DNA of 64,000 bases, taken from the NCBI GenBank assembly GCA_947561395.2, contig OX387183.1, forward strand, positions 30,678,853 to 30,742,852. The letters run 5' to 3'. A program made the position numbers and the translations under genes. The notes beneath the pieces were generated by a model. The model was not told the DNA's origin, did not search any database, and saw only the letters and a list, made by a program, of their open reading frames with translations. The DNA comes from Buxus sempervirens (Eukaryota > Streptophyta > Magnoliopsida > Buxales > Buxaceae). Numbering within the stretch: position 1 is the stretch's first letter; every line of letters begins with the position of its first letter. Positions 40,101-51,062 of this stretch are shown here, piece by piece.

Positions 40101-40659
40101 CAATTTGTCCATGAGTGCACGTTGCCCGTGAACTTCAAGTCAAAACAGCCACACAGATCAATACACTTGTTGAACTCCTCTGTGGCCCGCTTGTTAATTT
40201 GATTACCCCTATCTTTTCTAATGGATAACGGACACAGTTGAAATCACCGACTATCATCCATGGGAAGTTTGTAGAAAATGATTGCAAATCAGTCCACAAG
40301 TTATTTAGAAGGCTAGCATCGTTGTCTGCATAAACACAAGACAAGTGAAACTTCTCCCTTGAACTCACACTTTCCACATGGCAATGAATAACCTGGTCAG
40401 ACTGAGCCATCCTCCATACTGTCACCTGTTGAGGATCATAAAGCACCCAAATTCTCCCTTTGAGGGCGGCACTGTAGTTTGTTATCAAGTCCCACATAGG
40501 GCACACTAGGTTCTTTATCATCAATGCATTAATTTCTCTCACCTTCGTCTCCACCACACATAACAGACTTAAGTTTTGGTTATGAATCAACTTCCGCACT
40601 TCCCCTTGCTTTGCGGGGTCATTAAGACCCCTAATGTTCCATACGGCGAACTTAAACAT
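37185..40659 (-). pseudogene. LINE L ORF2, main part, broken
   Basis: ORF2 starts at the ATG 40659 (MFKFAVWNIRGLNDP). The endonuclease has VETKV, GDFNCVR and SDHCP, with a one-base loss in a G run near 40208. The frame 37790-40138 carries KAPGPDGF, AFIPGRR, a motif A that reads KAFE where relatives read KAFD, GIRQGDPISPY and FADD. It breaks after HGPLVAKY near 37790, where roughly 15 codons are missing, and resumes at 37746. Another frameshift near 37390 precedes the VYHIWIERNRRVFKN block. The zinc motif is CVLCRRCDEDQQHLLFQC. It is inactive. Confidence 0.87.
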
Positions 40660-42154
40660 GGGGGGAAGAAGAGATGGATAATGTGCGTCCAGAACCAGCA
40701 AGGTTCACCACTTTATTATGTGCTCTTGCTTGCCGCATAGCCACTTCATCAACCAAGATTGGCTTCTTACCCTTCCTTCTTTGTTTCTTCTTAGATGATG
40801 ATGATGAGGCTTCATGAGGAGTATCGTCAGATCCCAAAGCATGGAATTGGTTGGGACTCACATTAAGGTCCTCCATACCTTCACTACCTTGATTCTCCAC
40901 TCCTTCATGAGAGTCATGAGCCCCTGATTCAATGATATGCGTGCTAGTAACAAGCCTGTCCATCTTTGACAATGCAATCACCTCCCCCACTTCCGGGTCT
41001 CCCCCACACCTACTATCACTCACCTGCTTGCCTTTTGACGTAACCACCATCCATGGTTGGTTCATTGACCCATCATGGGTCTGGGTTGGCAGCCCTTGAG
41101 CACTCACCGCTGGATCGATCTCACCCCCAACATCCGGCCTATCAATATCAACGATATCATCAGCCCCGTTAGACTGTCCTCCTTCTTCAACAGAAATAGA
41201 TCTTCCCGTAGGAACCCAAACTTTCTTAGGAGCTTTGGAGCATCTACTTTCCAAGTGCCCAAACACCTGACAAATATTACATTTGGCCGGTCGCCAGTCA
41301 TACTCGATATCAACTGTTATTACCTCCTCGATGGCCTCATCATCCCCTTGAACATTGAGAAACACATGCTTCGGGTACTCACAATCAATATCAATCTCTA
41401 CGCACACCCTTGCGTAGTTAAGTCTAGTTCTCTTTTCTGTGGCATCATCAAGGTACAGCGGCTTCCCCACCCCACTAGCAAGGAAACTAAGACCCGCCGG
41501 TGTCCAATACTCAATGGGAATATTGAATAACTTGATCCAAATGGGAATTTTGGATAATGCTGTTTTTTGCAATTGCATGTTGAGCCGCCACTGTTGGAGA
41601 ACCATGAGCCGACCACCAAAGTGCCACGGGCCTTGCTGCAACACCATATCCCTCACATCAGAATTTGCAAACCGGAATATAAAGAAATCCTTGCCTGCCA
41701 AAGACACCTGAACGTTCCCATTTCTCCCCCACAAACGATTAGCCAATCTAGTCACCACATTTAGGGGAAGAGGTTTGTCCAAAAAATTCCCCACAAGGCT
41801 TCCCTCCCACACTTTAGCACCTTCAGCCACGACATCAATAGGTGGGGATATTAAAATCCTACCATCAACCAACGTTGGTGGAAAGTATTGGAGCTTTATT
41901 TTTGAATTCCCACGAACCCCAAAGAGAGAAGACCAAGCTTTGGTATCACCAGCAGGGGAAAATCCAGATGGTAACGCACCTGAAGAGACCCCTGCTCCAC
42001 CCGAAATAGAAATGCCAGTTGGTTCAGCGCCTACTGCAGCGCCCCCCACTGCCCCACTACCAGAAGAAGGCCCCTGGGCACTGTTCTGCTCGACCACAGC
42101 CGACAACACCCGATTTGGATGACCCAAGGGCGGGAAATGGTCAACATCCGCCAT
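40652..42154 (-). CDS. LINE L ORF1 protein, intact 500 aa
   Basis: The frame is open upstream of the first in-frame ATG at 42154, which gives MADVDHFPPLGHPNR. An alternative GTG at 42181 is unlikely. A Gly/Ala/Ser-rich N-terminus (about aa 1-75) precedes the DUF4283-like domain with EGSLVGNFLDKPLP, GPWHFGGRLMVL, IPIWIKLFNIPIEYWTPAGL and GKPLYLDDATEKRTRLNYARVC. The knuckle CNICQVFGHLESRC follows, then a hydrophilic linker, a run of serines, a basic KKKQRRKGKK stretch and VDEVAMRQAR. It would bind LINE RNA. The stop shares the eight bases ATGTTTAA with ORF2. Confidence 0.88.
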   Translation of the reverse strand: MADVDHFPPLGHPNRVLSAVVEQNSAQGPSSGSGAVGGAAVGAEPTGISISGGAGVSSGALPSGFSPAGDTKAWSSLFGVRGNSKIKLQYFPPTLVDGRILISPPIDVVAEGAKVWEGSLVGNFLDKPLPLNVVTRLANRLWGRNGNVQVSLAGKDFFIFRFANSDVRDMVLQQGPWHFGGRLMVLQQWRLNMQLQKTALSKIPIWIKLFNIPIEYWTPAGLSFLASGVGKPLYLDDATEKRTRLNYARVCVEIDIDCEYPKHVFLNVQGDDEAIEEVITVDIEYDWRPAKCNICQVFGHLESRCSKAPKKVWVPTGRSISVEEGGQSNGADDIVDIDRPDVGGEIDPAVSAQGLPTQTHDGSMNQPWMVVTSKGKQVSDSRCGGDPEVGEVIALSKMDRLVTSTHIIESGAHDSHEGVENQGSEGMEDLNVSPNQFHALGSDDTPHEASSSSSKKKQRRKGKKPILVDEVAMRQARAHNKVVNLAGSGRTLSISSSPHV

Positions 42155-43667
42155 GGTCAAACAACCCCAAGGTCTCGGCACCGGCTAGCGTGGAACCGAG
42201 CAGAAATGGAAAACACCCACCACTGCACACCCAGACGAGCTCTGGCCAAATAGCACCCCGAACAGATACAGCATTCAACCACAAACGCTCCGATAGGCAA
42301 AACCCCACGACTGCCAAGCACCACAACACGAACCTCAACCCAGAGAACGCTATCAAATAGATCCAGGAACACCAAGCAGCACGAATCGCACGCAAGCCTT
42401 GCTCCAAACAAATTCAGAAGCCACAAACAGACAAGCTCCGATAGGCAAAACCCCACGACTGCCAAGCACCGCAACACCCACAGACAGACAAGCTCCAATA
42501 GGCAAAACCCGACGACTGCCAAGCACCATGAACCTCAACCCAGACGAACGCTATCAAACAGATCCAGCAGCACGAAACGCACGCAAGCCTTGCTCCAAAC
42601 AAATTCAGAAGCCACCAAACCTGAGCACCCGACCAAAAAAACCACGCCTTGCTCCAAAGCACAGCACAGAATGAGCATGCACAGAAAGGCTTGCAAGCCT
42701 TGCTCCACCAAACACACTTCAAATCACACCACAGAAACACAAGCCTTGCTCCAAACAAACTCCAGCTCAAGTACCGAACAGACGGAAAGCATCGCCAAGC
42801 AAAGAACGCAGAAGCTCACGAAGAGAGAAACGCGAGCAAAAAGAAACTCACGACCAACCAAGCTCAAAGAGAAACGGTAGCCTTGCTCCAGAACGAGCAC
42901 CAAAAGCACACAGAGACCGATACTCCATGACCACGAACGCGCAGACAAGGCCAAGGAGCACAGACCTCACTACTCGACGGCCACAACAAATCCACGAACC
43001 TAGACGAAACGAAAATACCACCACCTAAACGAACAGAACCCGGCACCCAGGACACAAGCATCCAGATCCAGAATGCGAACCAGCTCCCCAGCTCAACGAA
43101 CAACACACCCAGGTGACGAAACCCACTCGCAGACCACCGAGGATGCACGAGCTTAGACCTCCACGAAGACCACAGACCTCCACGAGCGCAGACCACAGAC
43201 CACCACGGAGCTCAGACCACAGACCACCACGCGGCTTAAACCTCAGAACCCACGAAACTCCACGAGCAAAGAACACAGACCTTCACGAACTCAGACCACA
43301 AAACTCCACGAAGCACAGATCTCAGACCACCACACGCACGACGCGCATACCACCACGGAACAAAGGTCTCAGACCTCCAAGGATGCACTAAAAAATGGGG
43401 CTCAGTCCTCCAAAAGCAGCGGAACTCATGTAGCACGACCTCAGGACACCATGAACTCAGACCTCCTTGACGAGCCAGGAACTTGCTCCACACGAACAAG
43501 AACCAACCAAGACTTGCTACACGCGAACGAGAAGTGAGACCAGAACCTCCACGAACTCAGAAAGACGGCCGGCAGAACGGCTGCCGGCAGAAAGACGGCC
43601 AGCAGAAAACAGGCGAGAGAATCCCAAGTCGCCCTAGCTCCCACCAAGACGCCCTAGCTCCCACCAT
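42155..43667 (-). promoter_or_regulatory. LINE L 5' UTR with repeated blocks and TTCGTG motifs
   Basis: A 1.5-kb non-coding leader with CACGAA (sense TTCGTG) about 12 times by eye. A block starting near GATAGGCAAAACCC is found at about 42292, 42440 and 42497. CCTTGCTCC occurs six times between 42391 and 42890. The block around CGCACGCAAGCCTTGCTCC plus AAACAAATTCAGAAGCC is present twice, about 190 bp apart. The far end has CGCCCTAGCTCCCACCA twice (43630-43666). It is likely a promoter region built of partial tandem units. Confidence 0.6.
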
Positions 43668-43724
43668 GAAGCAAACTCAACATGGCGAGCATATAGTAAG
43701 GTGGAGTAAATTATCCAAAGGCAA

Positions 43725-44864
43725 AGAACAAGACTGGAGTGGAACCAAGCGGCAATCACTCAACATTTGTGGCGTATTATTAAGGGAGAAGCATCTTTGT
43801 GGGTTGAGTGGACCAGCTCATACCTTTTAAGAGGTAGGAATATCTGGAGTTGTCCGGTTCCAGTCAAAGCATCATGGATTTGGAGGAAGATCTTGAAGCA
43901 AAGAACAAGACTTTTCCAGCAAGTGCACTACAAGGTTCGGAATGGAGTGAACACATGGCTTTGGCTAGACCATTGGCACCGCTTGGGGTCATTATTTCAG
44001 AAGTATGGTAGAAGGATAATGTATGATGCAGGTCTTCCTCTACATTCAAGAGTGTCTGAGATTATCCAAGATAACTCATGGAACCCACCAGTGGCTCTTA
44101 CACATGAACTCCAGGAACTTTGGAGCTATCTGAGCATGCTACCAAGACCTGATCAGAACCAATTGGATAGTATTACGTGGAAACCAGCAAAATCAGGAGA
44201 GTATAGCATCAAAGAAGCTTATGAGAACTTGCGTACCAGAGCACCGAAGGTAAGTTGGAATGATGTTGTGTGGTTTAATCATAATATTCCGCGGCAAGCT
44301 TTTATACTTTGGTTGGCATTCCATGGAAGGTTGCTCACCCAGAGCCTTCTTCTTAACCTGAATATCCTGCAGGCCTCAAATTGTGTTTTTTGTAGAGCAC
44401 ATGTAGAGGACCTGAATATATGGGAAAGTATACAGAGGTTAAATTGCATCAGAAGACAACACATTAGTTGGGAGGATGAGATACAGTGGGCCTCCCAAAA
44501 TTTGAAGGGTAAATCCTTACCAGTGAGGATAAAAAAGGTATCTATGGCAGCTGTGGTCTACCATATTTGGAGAGAAAGGAACAGACGCCTATTCCAGAAC
44601 AATGCATTACCACATGAGGAGATTATTCAGCTTATTGTGTCTGATGTTAGCATGCGGCACTCTCACATAGAGGAGCGTGTAAAAGACACTCCGGAAAACA
44701 GAGAAATATGTGCTAATTGGAGAATCAATCCAGTTTTTGTAACCTAAGCACAATATGCTTTAGGTTTGTTTTTTCTGTTTTTATGTGAGCCGTGTCAGAC
44801 TCCTGTACTTGTAAATAGTTTCTCATTTATACTATACGAACTCCTTACTTTCCAAAAAAAAAAA
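43725..44864 (+). mobile_element. LINE M, 5'-truncated L1-clade element
   Basis: A plus-strand LINE end inserted in ORF1 of I1. The 17-bp duplication AAATTATCCAAAGGCAA lies at 43708-43724 and 44865-44881; the leading A residues are ambiguous with the tail. The A-tail is at 44854-44867 after CTCCTTACTTTCC. It groups with B, F, E and I2. Confidence 0.92.
43735..44747 (+). pseudogene. LINE M ORF2, C-terminal fragment with internal deletion
   Basis: The frame is open from the truncation to a stop at 44747. It starts WNQAAITQHLWRIIKGEASLW and ends REICANWRINPVFV. The zinc region begins CVFCRAHVEDL, but the HLFFxC half is missing: an in-frame deletion of about 30 bases near 44412 joins EDLN to IWESIQ. 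The zinc domain is therefore broken although no stop is present. The endonuclease and reverse transcriptase are absent. Confidence 0.88.
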
Positions 44865-45205
44865 AAATTATCCAAAGGCAAGGAAATTCTGGTGGAGGAT
44901 AGCAGCCCTCCTATCAATAAGGAGCAAGGACAAGGGGTGACTCCTGGGATTCAACTCATGATGAGTTCTACGGCTTGTAAAAACCATGCCACTATTGAAA
45001 CAAATGCAAATCAATTTGAGGTTCTGAATTAGGAATCGAACATGTGCTTAAGCTCCAATTCTCTTTCAAAGAAGCAACGTAAGAAAATCAGGAAAAGATT
45101 ATTGGTGGATGAGATTGCAATGAAAGAAGCTAGGAATGCTAAAATTCCAGTCACCATTGGATCAGGTAGTACCTGTGAGGGTCCTAATGATCACTTGTTC
45201 TCCGT

Positions 45206-48200
45206 ATGATCAAAGTTGCTACATGGAATATACGGGGTCTAAATGATCCCTCAAAGCAACGGGAAGTCAAGAATCTCTTATTCTCTCAAAAATTAAACAT
45301 TTTGTGCCTGGTGGAGATGAAAGTTAGAAGGGTGAATGCTGCCTATATCAAAAATATCATATGCCCTCACTGGAGTTGTATCACAAACTATGATCATGCA
45401 TTGAAAGGACGCATTTGGGTCTGTTATGACCCTATGAGTATCTCTATTTCTAAGGTCTATGAATCTCATTAAATAATTCATTGCTGGGTTGAGTTTCAGG
45501 TCCCGGGCAAATTAGCGTACATGTCCTTTATCTATGGAGATAATGATGCTTTGGAAAGGAAAGCACTTTGGAGAAGCTTGAGACTTTGTTATGTGGACAG
45601 GCCGTGGCTTCTAATTGGTGATTTTAATTGTGTCAGAAAAGATTCTGAGAAAGTGGGAGGTAAGAAATTAAATTCAATTGCTACCTAAGAGTTCAATTCG
45701 TGTATAAATGACTGCTATTTGCTTGAAATGAACTATAAAGGTTTCACCCACACCTGGAGCAATATGAGTGCTGGCCATAGATGTATCTCATGCAAACTGG
45801 ATCGGGTTTTGGTTAATATTGCTTGGATTACTCAGTTCAACCATTCTGAGGTTGAATTTTTGCCCCCAGGAATTTCTGATCACAGTCTAGTTTTGGTCAC
45901 ACTTGAACCTGAAGTGTTGAAGCTCAATAGACCATTTAAGTTTTTTAACTTTTGGGCCACGAGTGAAGACTTTCTTCCTTTGGTTGCTGATGTATGGAGG
46001 GTCTCAATAGTAGGCAAGCCCATGTTTCAGCTTACTTCCAAACTCAAGATCCTGAAAGTATGATTGAAAGAGTGGAGCATGAAGAAACAATTCTCTCTTG
46101 TTTTTGTCAAAGCCATTGAAGCCATTGAAGTTAGAGGCAAGCTGGAGTATTGTCAGAAGGCATTACAAGTTAACCCTGCAGACCCACACTTGCCTATCAT
46201 AGAAGGGAAGTTGAGAAGAGACCTTGCAGATCTATTAAGAGTTGAAGAAGCCCAATATAAGCAGAAATCTAGAATACAATGGATGAAAGAGGGTGATCAA
46301 AACTCTAAATTCTTCTTTAACTCCATGATTTTCAGAAGAGCTCACAATTCTATTACCAAGCTGAAAGACACTAATGGAAGAGAAATCTCTGACCAAATCA
46401 AGATTAAGAAGCATATTGTGGAACATTACTGTAATTTGTTGGGTGGGGGGGATGGTTCTCTGGATCCCTTTGAAGTTGAGTTTGATTCTTTCCTGGCCCC
46501 TGATCAGATTCAAGTGTTACAATCAGATATCACCGATGAAGAGATTAAGTCAACAATGTTTGTGCTCAAAGATGAGAAGGCCCCAGGTCCTGATGGCTTT
46601 ACCCCGGGTTTCTTTAAGAAGGCATGGGATATTGTTGGAAAAGATGTCACGACTGCCATTAAATCTTTCTTCTTATCTGGGAGGTTACTCAAGCAGGTGA
46701 ATCACTCTATCATCAACCTTGTTCCCAAAAAAGGTAAGCCTTCCATGATCTCTGACTATCGTCCCATATCGTGTGTCAACACCATATATAAATGCATCTC
46801 AAAAATCTTAGCCAACAGATTCAAGGCTGTAATGGGACATTTGGTAGGCATGCATCAATCAGCTTTCATCCCTGGTCGAAGGATGGTAGACAATATCTTG
46901 ATAACCCATGAACTGTTTAGAAACTACCATCTTAACAAAGGAACCCCTCGGTGTGCCCTCAAGATTGACATCAGAAGAGCTTTTGATTCCATTGATTGGA
47001 GTTGTGTGGAAAAGGTATTGAAAGGCTTTAGATTTCCGTCTCGGTTTAACTCTTGGGTTATGGAATGCGTCACTACTCCGTCCTTTTCAATAATGATTAA
47101 TGGCGGTATGGAAGGCTTCTTCAAAGGGGGCAAGGGCCTTAGACAAGGAGACCCTATCTCTCCGTACCTATTTGTTTTGGTCATGGAATTATTTGATAAG
47201 ACTCTGAAGGACATGACAGTTGCTAATTTCAGGCCTCATCCCAAATGCTCCCAGCCTTCTATCAAGCAACTGTGCTTTGCTGACGACCTTTTTGTCTTCT
47301 CTCATGGGGACATCAACTCTATCTTATGTATTTCTTGTGCACTTACCCACTTTGGTAGGTTATCCGATTTATCAGTCAATAAAGAGAAGAGTGCGGTTTT
47401 CATGTCAGGCATCTCAGAGCAAGTGAAGAATGAAATACTGCAGGTTTTTGGGGTTCAATGAAGGGCATAGGAAGGTATTTATCCTATGCAGGACACCTTT
47501 TGCTGGTTAAGTCAGTCTTGTTCTCTCTTGCAGGCATTTCTTATGGGCTGGATCTAGTCAAGAAGCCAAGATATGTAAGGTTAAGTGGGATCAAGTTTGC
47601 TCTCCTATTGATAAAGGTGGTCTTGGTGTCTTGAATCTTCATCTTTGGATTAAGTGTGTAGTCCTAAGACAAGCTTGGCTAGTGGGCAGCAAGGCAGATA
47701 ACCTTTGGGTATCATGGGTTAATACCAATTTACTTAGAGGAAGGAATTTTTGGAGTGTTCCAGTCCCCTCCTCGGCTTCTTGGGTGTGGAGGAAAACACT
47801 TAGGCAAAGGGATATTGCTTCCAGGTTCACAAAGCATATAGTCAACAACGGGAGGAACACCTCAATCTGGTATGATAATTGGCATCCTCTAGGCCCTTTG
47901 GCACCCAGGTATGGTAGGAGATTGATTTATGATTCAGGATTATCTGATGATGCTTTGGTTCATGAGCTTCTAACTAATGCCGATTGGGATAGTCCTATTG
48001 CTACTTCATTAGATTTGATTGAGGTGTGGGCGAGGTTACCAGACCTTCCAAGGCCTAACCCAGATATGGACGACAGGATCACTTGGACTCCCTCTCACAC
48101 TGGAATCTACAGCACCAGCAGCACCTATAAAGCCTTGGAGACTAGTCGGTCTTCCATTGCTTGGGCGAGATTGGTTTGGTTCTCAACCAACATTCCCAAG

Positions 48201-48689
48201 CATTCATTCGTGACATGGCTTGCAATTAAGAGAGCTCTCCTGACTAAAGACAGGCTAAACAGGTGGGGTATCATACATAATGCGGTATGTGTCTTTTGTT
48301 GCAAGTATAATGAAACCATTGAACACCTTTTCTTCCAGTGTGACTATGGTAGACATGTTTGGAGAACTCTTATGATCAGGAACGGTCTTAACACTACGAC
48401 TCCTATTCTCTCTTGGGACCTCATGGTTGAGAATGGTGCTCGAGCATGGTGCTCTAAATCTCCCTTACACCTTCTAAGGCGCTTGTCCTTGGCTGTGGCT
48501 GTGTATCACATATGGTGTGAGAGAAACCGAAGGGTATTTAAGAACTTTGCCTTGCCTGAAGAGGAGATTTGTAAGTTCATATACCAAGACATTCACAACA
48601 GAGTGGCAGGTACTCCATTAGTGCTTAGTGATAACAGTTATCATAGGCAGGTTATGCAGAAATGGGATTTAAATTGTACTTTTATCTGA
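45206..48689 (+). pseudogene. LINE I1 ORF2, three stops and deletions
   Basis: The start ATG at 45206 gives VATWNIRGLNDPSKQ. In-frame stops stand at 45470-45472 (TAA), 45686-45688 (TAA) and 46061-46063 (TGA in the KxxLKEWS block, CGA to TGA likely). Reverse transcriptase motifs KAPGPDGF, AFIPGRR, LRQGDPISPY and FADD are readable up to 47461. Then most of the YLGLPL region is missing, and a second gap near 47530 removes the part before FLWAG. The frame 47631-48689 gives the zf-RVT motif CVFCCKYNETIEHLFFQC and ends WDLNCTFI. It is inactive. Confidence 0.88.
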
Positions 48690-48857
48690 GGATGGGGGTC
48701 TTCTTCAGTATTAATTTCTCATAGGCTTGATTGTATTGTGTTTACTATAGTTCGAGCGTGGCTGCTCCTTGTTGTGTTTAGTGGGTATGCCCACTATCTG
48801 CTTTGTACATACTTCCTTTTATTTATTTGAACCTTCTTACTTTCCAAAAAAAAAAAA

Positions 48858-49830
48858 ACTTACTCTGGTTCTCACCCGATTCCTAATCCGATATGCAACT
48901 TGGTTAAGTCTGGCGGGACCACCCGAGTGGTGTGGGTCCCTTTAATTGATTTTATCTTGCTTAATTAGGGGATTTGAGTTTGATTGGGTGGGCCCTGTTG
49001 GAAGGCCCACGGTGTCCTTGGTGGGCTTGGTTAAGCATACATGCCTCTGATGGGCCTCCATCTAAGCCTGGGAGGCCCTTTGGGCTTAGGTGAAGTGAGT
49101 TGATTTTACATTAAGGTTTCATTTAAAGATTTAGGTGTTTTTCATGCAAAAGTGGGTTGGCATCGGTTTGCGGGCCCCTGGGTGGCCCCCGTGAAGGTTG
49201 CCAAAAGTGTTTTAGATTATCTTATTTAACTTTGCCAAAATGAGTTGGACATTGGGCTAGGGGCCCGTAGTCCAAATTTGGGGCTAGAAAGCCCAAGTTC
49301 CTTAAGGTTTAGGGTTTGCACCCTTCCTTGGTTCAGTTTGTGGGCTTTGGCGGGCCCGATAGGCCCTAGCCCTGGGTCTCGGCCAAACCATGCTAAGTTA
49401 TGGATCATGCTTCACAAAATGGGTTCGGTTGGGCCGCATTAGGTTTGGCCTGCTCGGCTTGGTTAGTTAATTTACTTATCTTGCTTATTTACATGCAAAA
49501 GATGTGTCTTTGGGCTTGGTGGGCCCCTTTGGAAGGCCCACTATGCATCCGGTTGGACCAATGGTCCATCATGTCCCAAGTTGGGTTTCCGGGTCACCCG
49601 AAAACCCTATTGGTTTGCCCGGAAACCTTATTGGTTTGCTCAGTTCAATTGTGAGACTATTCAAATCAATGGAAATCAAAGAATCACACACACAAAAATG
49701 CATTTTTTGTGGGCTTTGAAATGTAGGTGGCTCTATGGGCTACCTAGGGGCTCCTCTACAAATCATGTGGGCCCCTGAGAGGGCCCACATTGGTTCAGGT
49801 CTGGGGTGGCATCCCATTTTGGTTTCCCTT
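48858..49830. repeat. 1.04-kb repeat, copy 3 (partial)
   Basis: It starts directly after the A-tail of I1, at the point matching GGTTCTCACCCGATTCCTAATCC in copy 2 (28419). Landmarks in the same order are TTGGTTAAGTCTGGCGGGACC, GGAAGGCCCACGG, GCGGGCCCCTGGGTGG, CGGGCCCGATAGGCC (49352) and GTGGGCCC (about 49770). The first 230 bp of the unit are missing. No coding pattern. Confidence 0.75.
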
Positions 49831-50299
49831 TTAGGTTTCCCAACAAGGGTAAAGAGGCAAGCAATGGTGCATGGGGGTGCTGCTCTCCACTTCTTTCCAG
49901 TAACACAACAGCAGCATGGTAGGGGTCTTGGCACCCCTCCTTGAGTGTTTTCAAGTCATCAACCAACAAGTAATCAAGATCCATCGACTAGGTCTTCGTG
50001 TTATGTAAATTAACCATAAAGCAAGCATGCTGTCAAATATGGAATAGCAACAAAAAGAAAGAAAACAAACAGCAGCTCATGTACAGAGATTTGGCAATTG
50101 TTGAGTGGGTGAAAGATACCTAAGGTTTACGGGAAGGGGCTATCTTCATACATGGGCTTGGGGAGAGGTCTTAGGGATGCAAATTGGTAATTAACCTCGT
50201 TGGGACAGCTGCTGTCTCAAGTGTGTGCATGTGTCTGCAATATCCAAGAAATTTCCAAGGTTAGACAGGACTTGGAGTGCTTGGTATTTTCAATAGCAT
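49831..50299. other. Unassigned stretch between repeats
   Basis: No ORF of interest and no repeat match that I can see. It includes GCAAGCATGC near 50021, recalling 29540-29780, so it may be a diverged part of the same long repeat. Confidence 0.35.
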
Positions 50300-50447
50300 T
50301 GTCATCACAGGCCACTGTGAAGTCTTTAACTCATGCGCAGCTTGCCGGTCTGGACCCCTCAGATCTGTGCATATTTCTCAGTTTACTGTCTGCCACTGTC
50401 ACTGCTCTCTTCTGTATCTTGCTCTACTCAATCCAGATGTGACCAGT

Positions 50448-50498
<51 letters not shown>

Positions 50499-50672
50499 CA
50501 TGACTGACCACACAACGCCCTTTTCTTGGGTTTTTGCCATGTCCAGCCTTTCTGGGAAACTCTGAATTCTGTCATTGCTGACGAATGCAGACTTAACTGT
50601 TTGTCCTAACCATTCCTTTTGGGATCCGAGAGTTCTTAGAGCTAGGATGAAACGTCGACTTGGTTTTGGCTA
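50300..50672. repeat. R1 repeat, locus 2, unoccupied copy
   Basis: This copy aligns with 12033-12275 and 14080-14156 and lacks LINE D. The site of LINE D lies near 50576-50600, after CTGAATTCTGTCATT. It contains a CT microsatellite at 50456-50495 where locus 1 has a shorter run of TCTC. It lies 390 bp from the end of gypsy 2 pol. Confidence 0.72.
50456..50495. repeat. CT dinucleotide microsatellite
   Basis: About 20 uninterrupted CT units inside R1. The homologous place in locus 1 (about 12180-12212) has only a short interrupted run, so the tract expanded or shrank after the copies separated. Confidence 0.9.
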
Positions 50673-51062
50673 TGAAAGAAAGGATAAATGGCCCAAAAAG
50701 CTTAGTTCTCTAGGTTTGCAAAGTGTGCTACTTTTATTGCTAGTGGGACTTACATCCTGGCTTATTTGTATCACTATATTTTTTGGCAGGGTAAATGTTT
50801 CCCCATTTTCTCTGTTTCTTTCTTTTTTCTTTTTCTATTGCAATTTTTTCTCTTTTTGAGATTTTTTTGGGCAAGAATGCCCTGTTTCTTTTTGCTTTGC
50901 CAGGAATGCCTTGTTTGATGTGTAGAACACTTGCAATGGGTTGAAAGAAATTTTTAAGGCTCAAACTGGTTTAACTAGGGGAGAATTTAAGGTATTTGGA
51001 AGGATTTACAGTCTAAAGGAGAGTCAAGGATGGCCTTTCTTCATTTCCCAATTAGAATGATC
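50673..51062. other. Non-coding stretch downstream of gypsy 2 pol
   Basis: A T-rich region without a coding pattern, between R1 and the end of the integrase frame. By position it should be the 3' untranslated part of gypsy 2. In locus 1 the matching place is occupied by the probable LTR and LINE F. Confidence 0.4.

Larger units (their letters stand above)
32816..43667 (-). mobile_element. LINE L, full-span L1-clade element split by I2
   Basis: A minus-strand LINE at 32816-33152 and 37169-43667, inserted in ORF1 of I1. It has an A-tail (T at 32816-32826) with the 3' box AATTAACGTTC, ORF2, ORF1 and a 1.5-kb 5' UTR. Removal of I2 and one copy of AGCTTTAACATCTGTA restores its ORF2 in the DVKA region. 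No target duplication could be found for L itself between 32815 and 43668. The 5' end is placed after two copies of CGCCCTAGCTCCCACCA, so it may be off by some bases. ORF2 has a frameshift and deletions. Confidence 0.85.
43668..45209 (+). pseudogene. LINE I1 ORF1, C-terminal part, split by LINE M
   Basis: Coding pieces are 43668-43724 (HGEHIVRWSKLSKGK in frame) and 44882-45209. They join once LINE M and one target copy are removed. The later part contains NQFEVLN, a TAG near 45030 where a glutamine is likely in relatives, a basic KKQRKKIRKR stretch and LLVDEIAMKEARNAK. It ends at the TGA 45207-45209, which overlaps the ORF2 ATG at 45206. Confidence 0.82.
29876..48857 (+). mobile_element. LINE I1, full-span L1-clade element split by J, L (with I2) and M
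   Basis: A plus-strand LINE whose parts lie at about 29876-31607, 32124-32815, 43668-43724 and 44882-48857. They form a 5' UTR, ORF1 in four pieces, ORF2 and an A-tail at 48846-48857 after CTTACTTTCC. Removing the insertions joins ORF1 in the expected domain order. No target duplication could be matched between the start and the end. The right flank (copy 3 of the 1.04-kb repeat) and the left flank are different parts of the repeat, so the 5' boundary is approximate. Stops and deletions make it inactive. Confidence 0.82.

Noticed and set aside
42399..42930. Plus-strand Lys/Thr-rich frames in the LINE L leader
   Set aside because: They arise from short repeats in a non-coding 5' UTR read antisense; overlapping frames are equally open.
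47500..47545. A possible intron 3' splice site (CTCTTGCAGG) in LINE I1 ORF2
   Set aside because: No matching 5' site or branch sequence fits, and comparison with relatives shows missing coding sequence, so a deletion is simpler.
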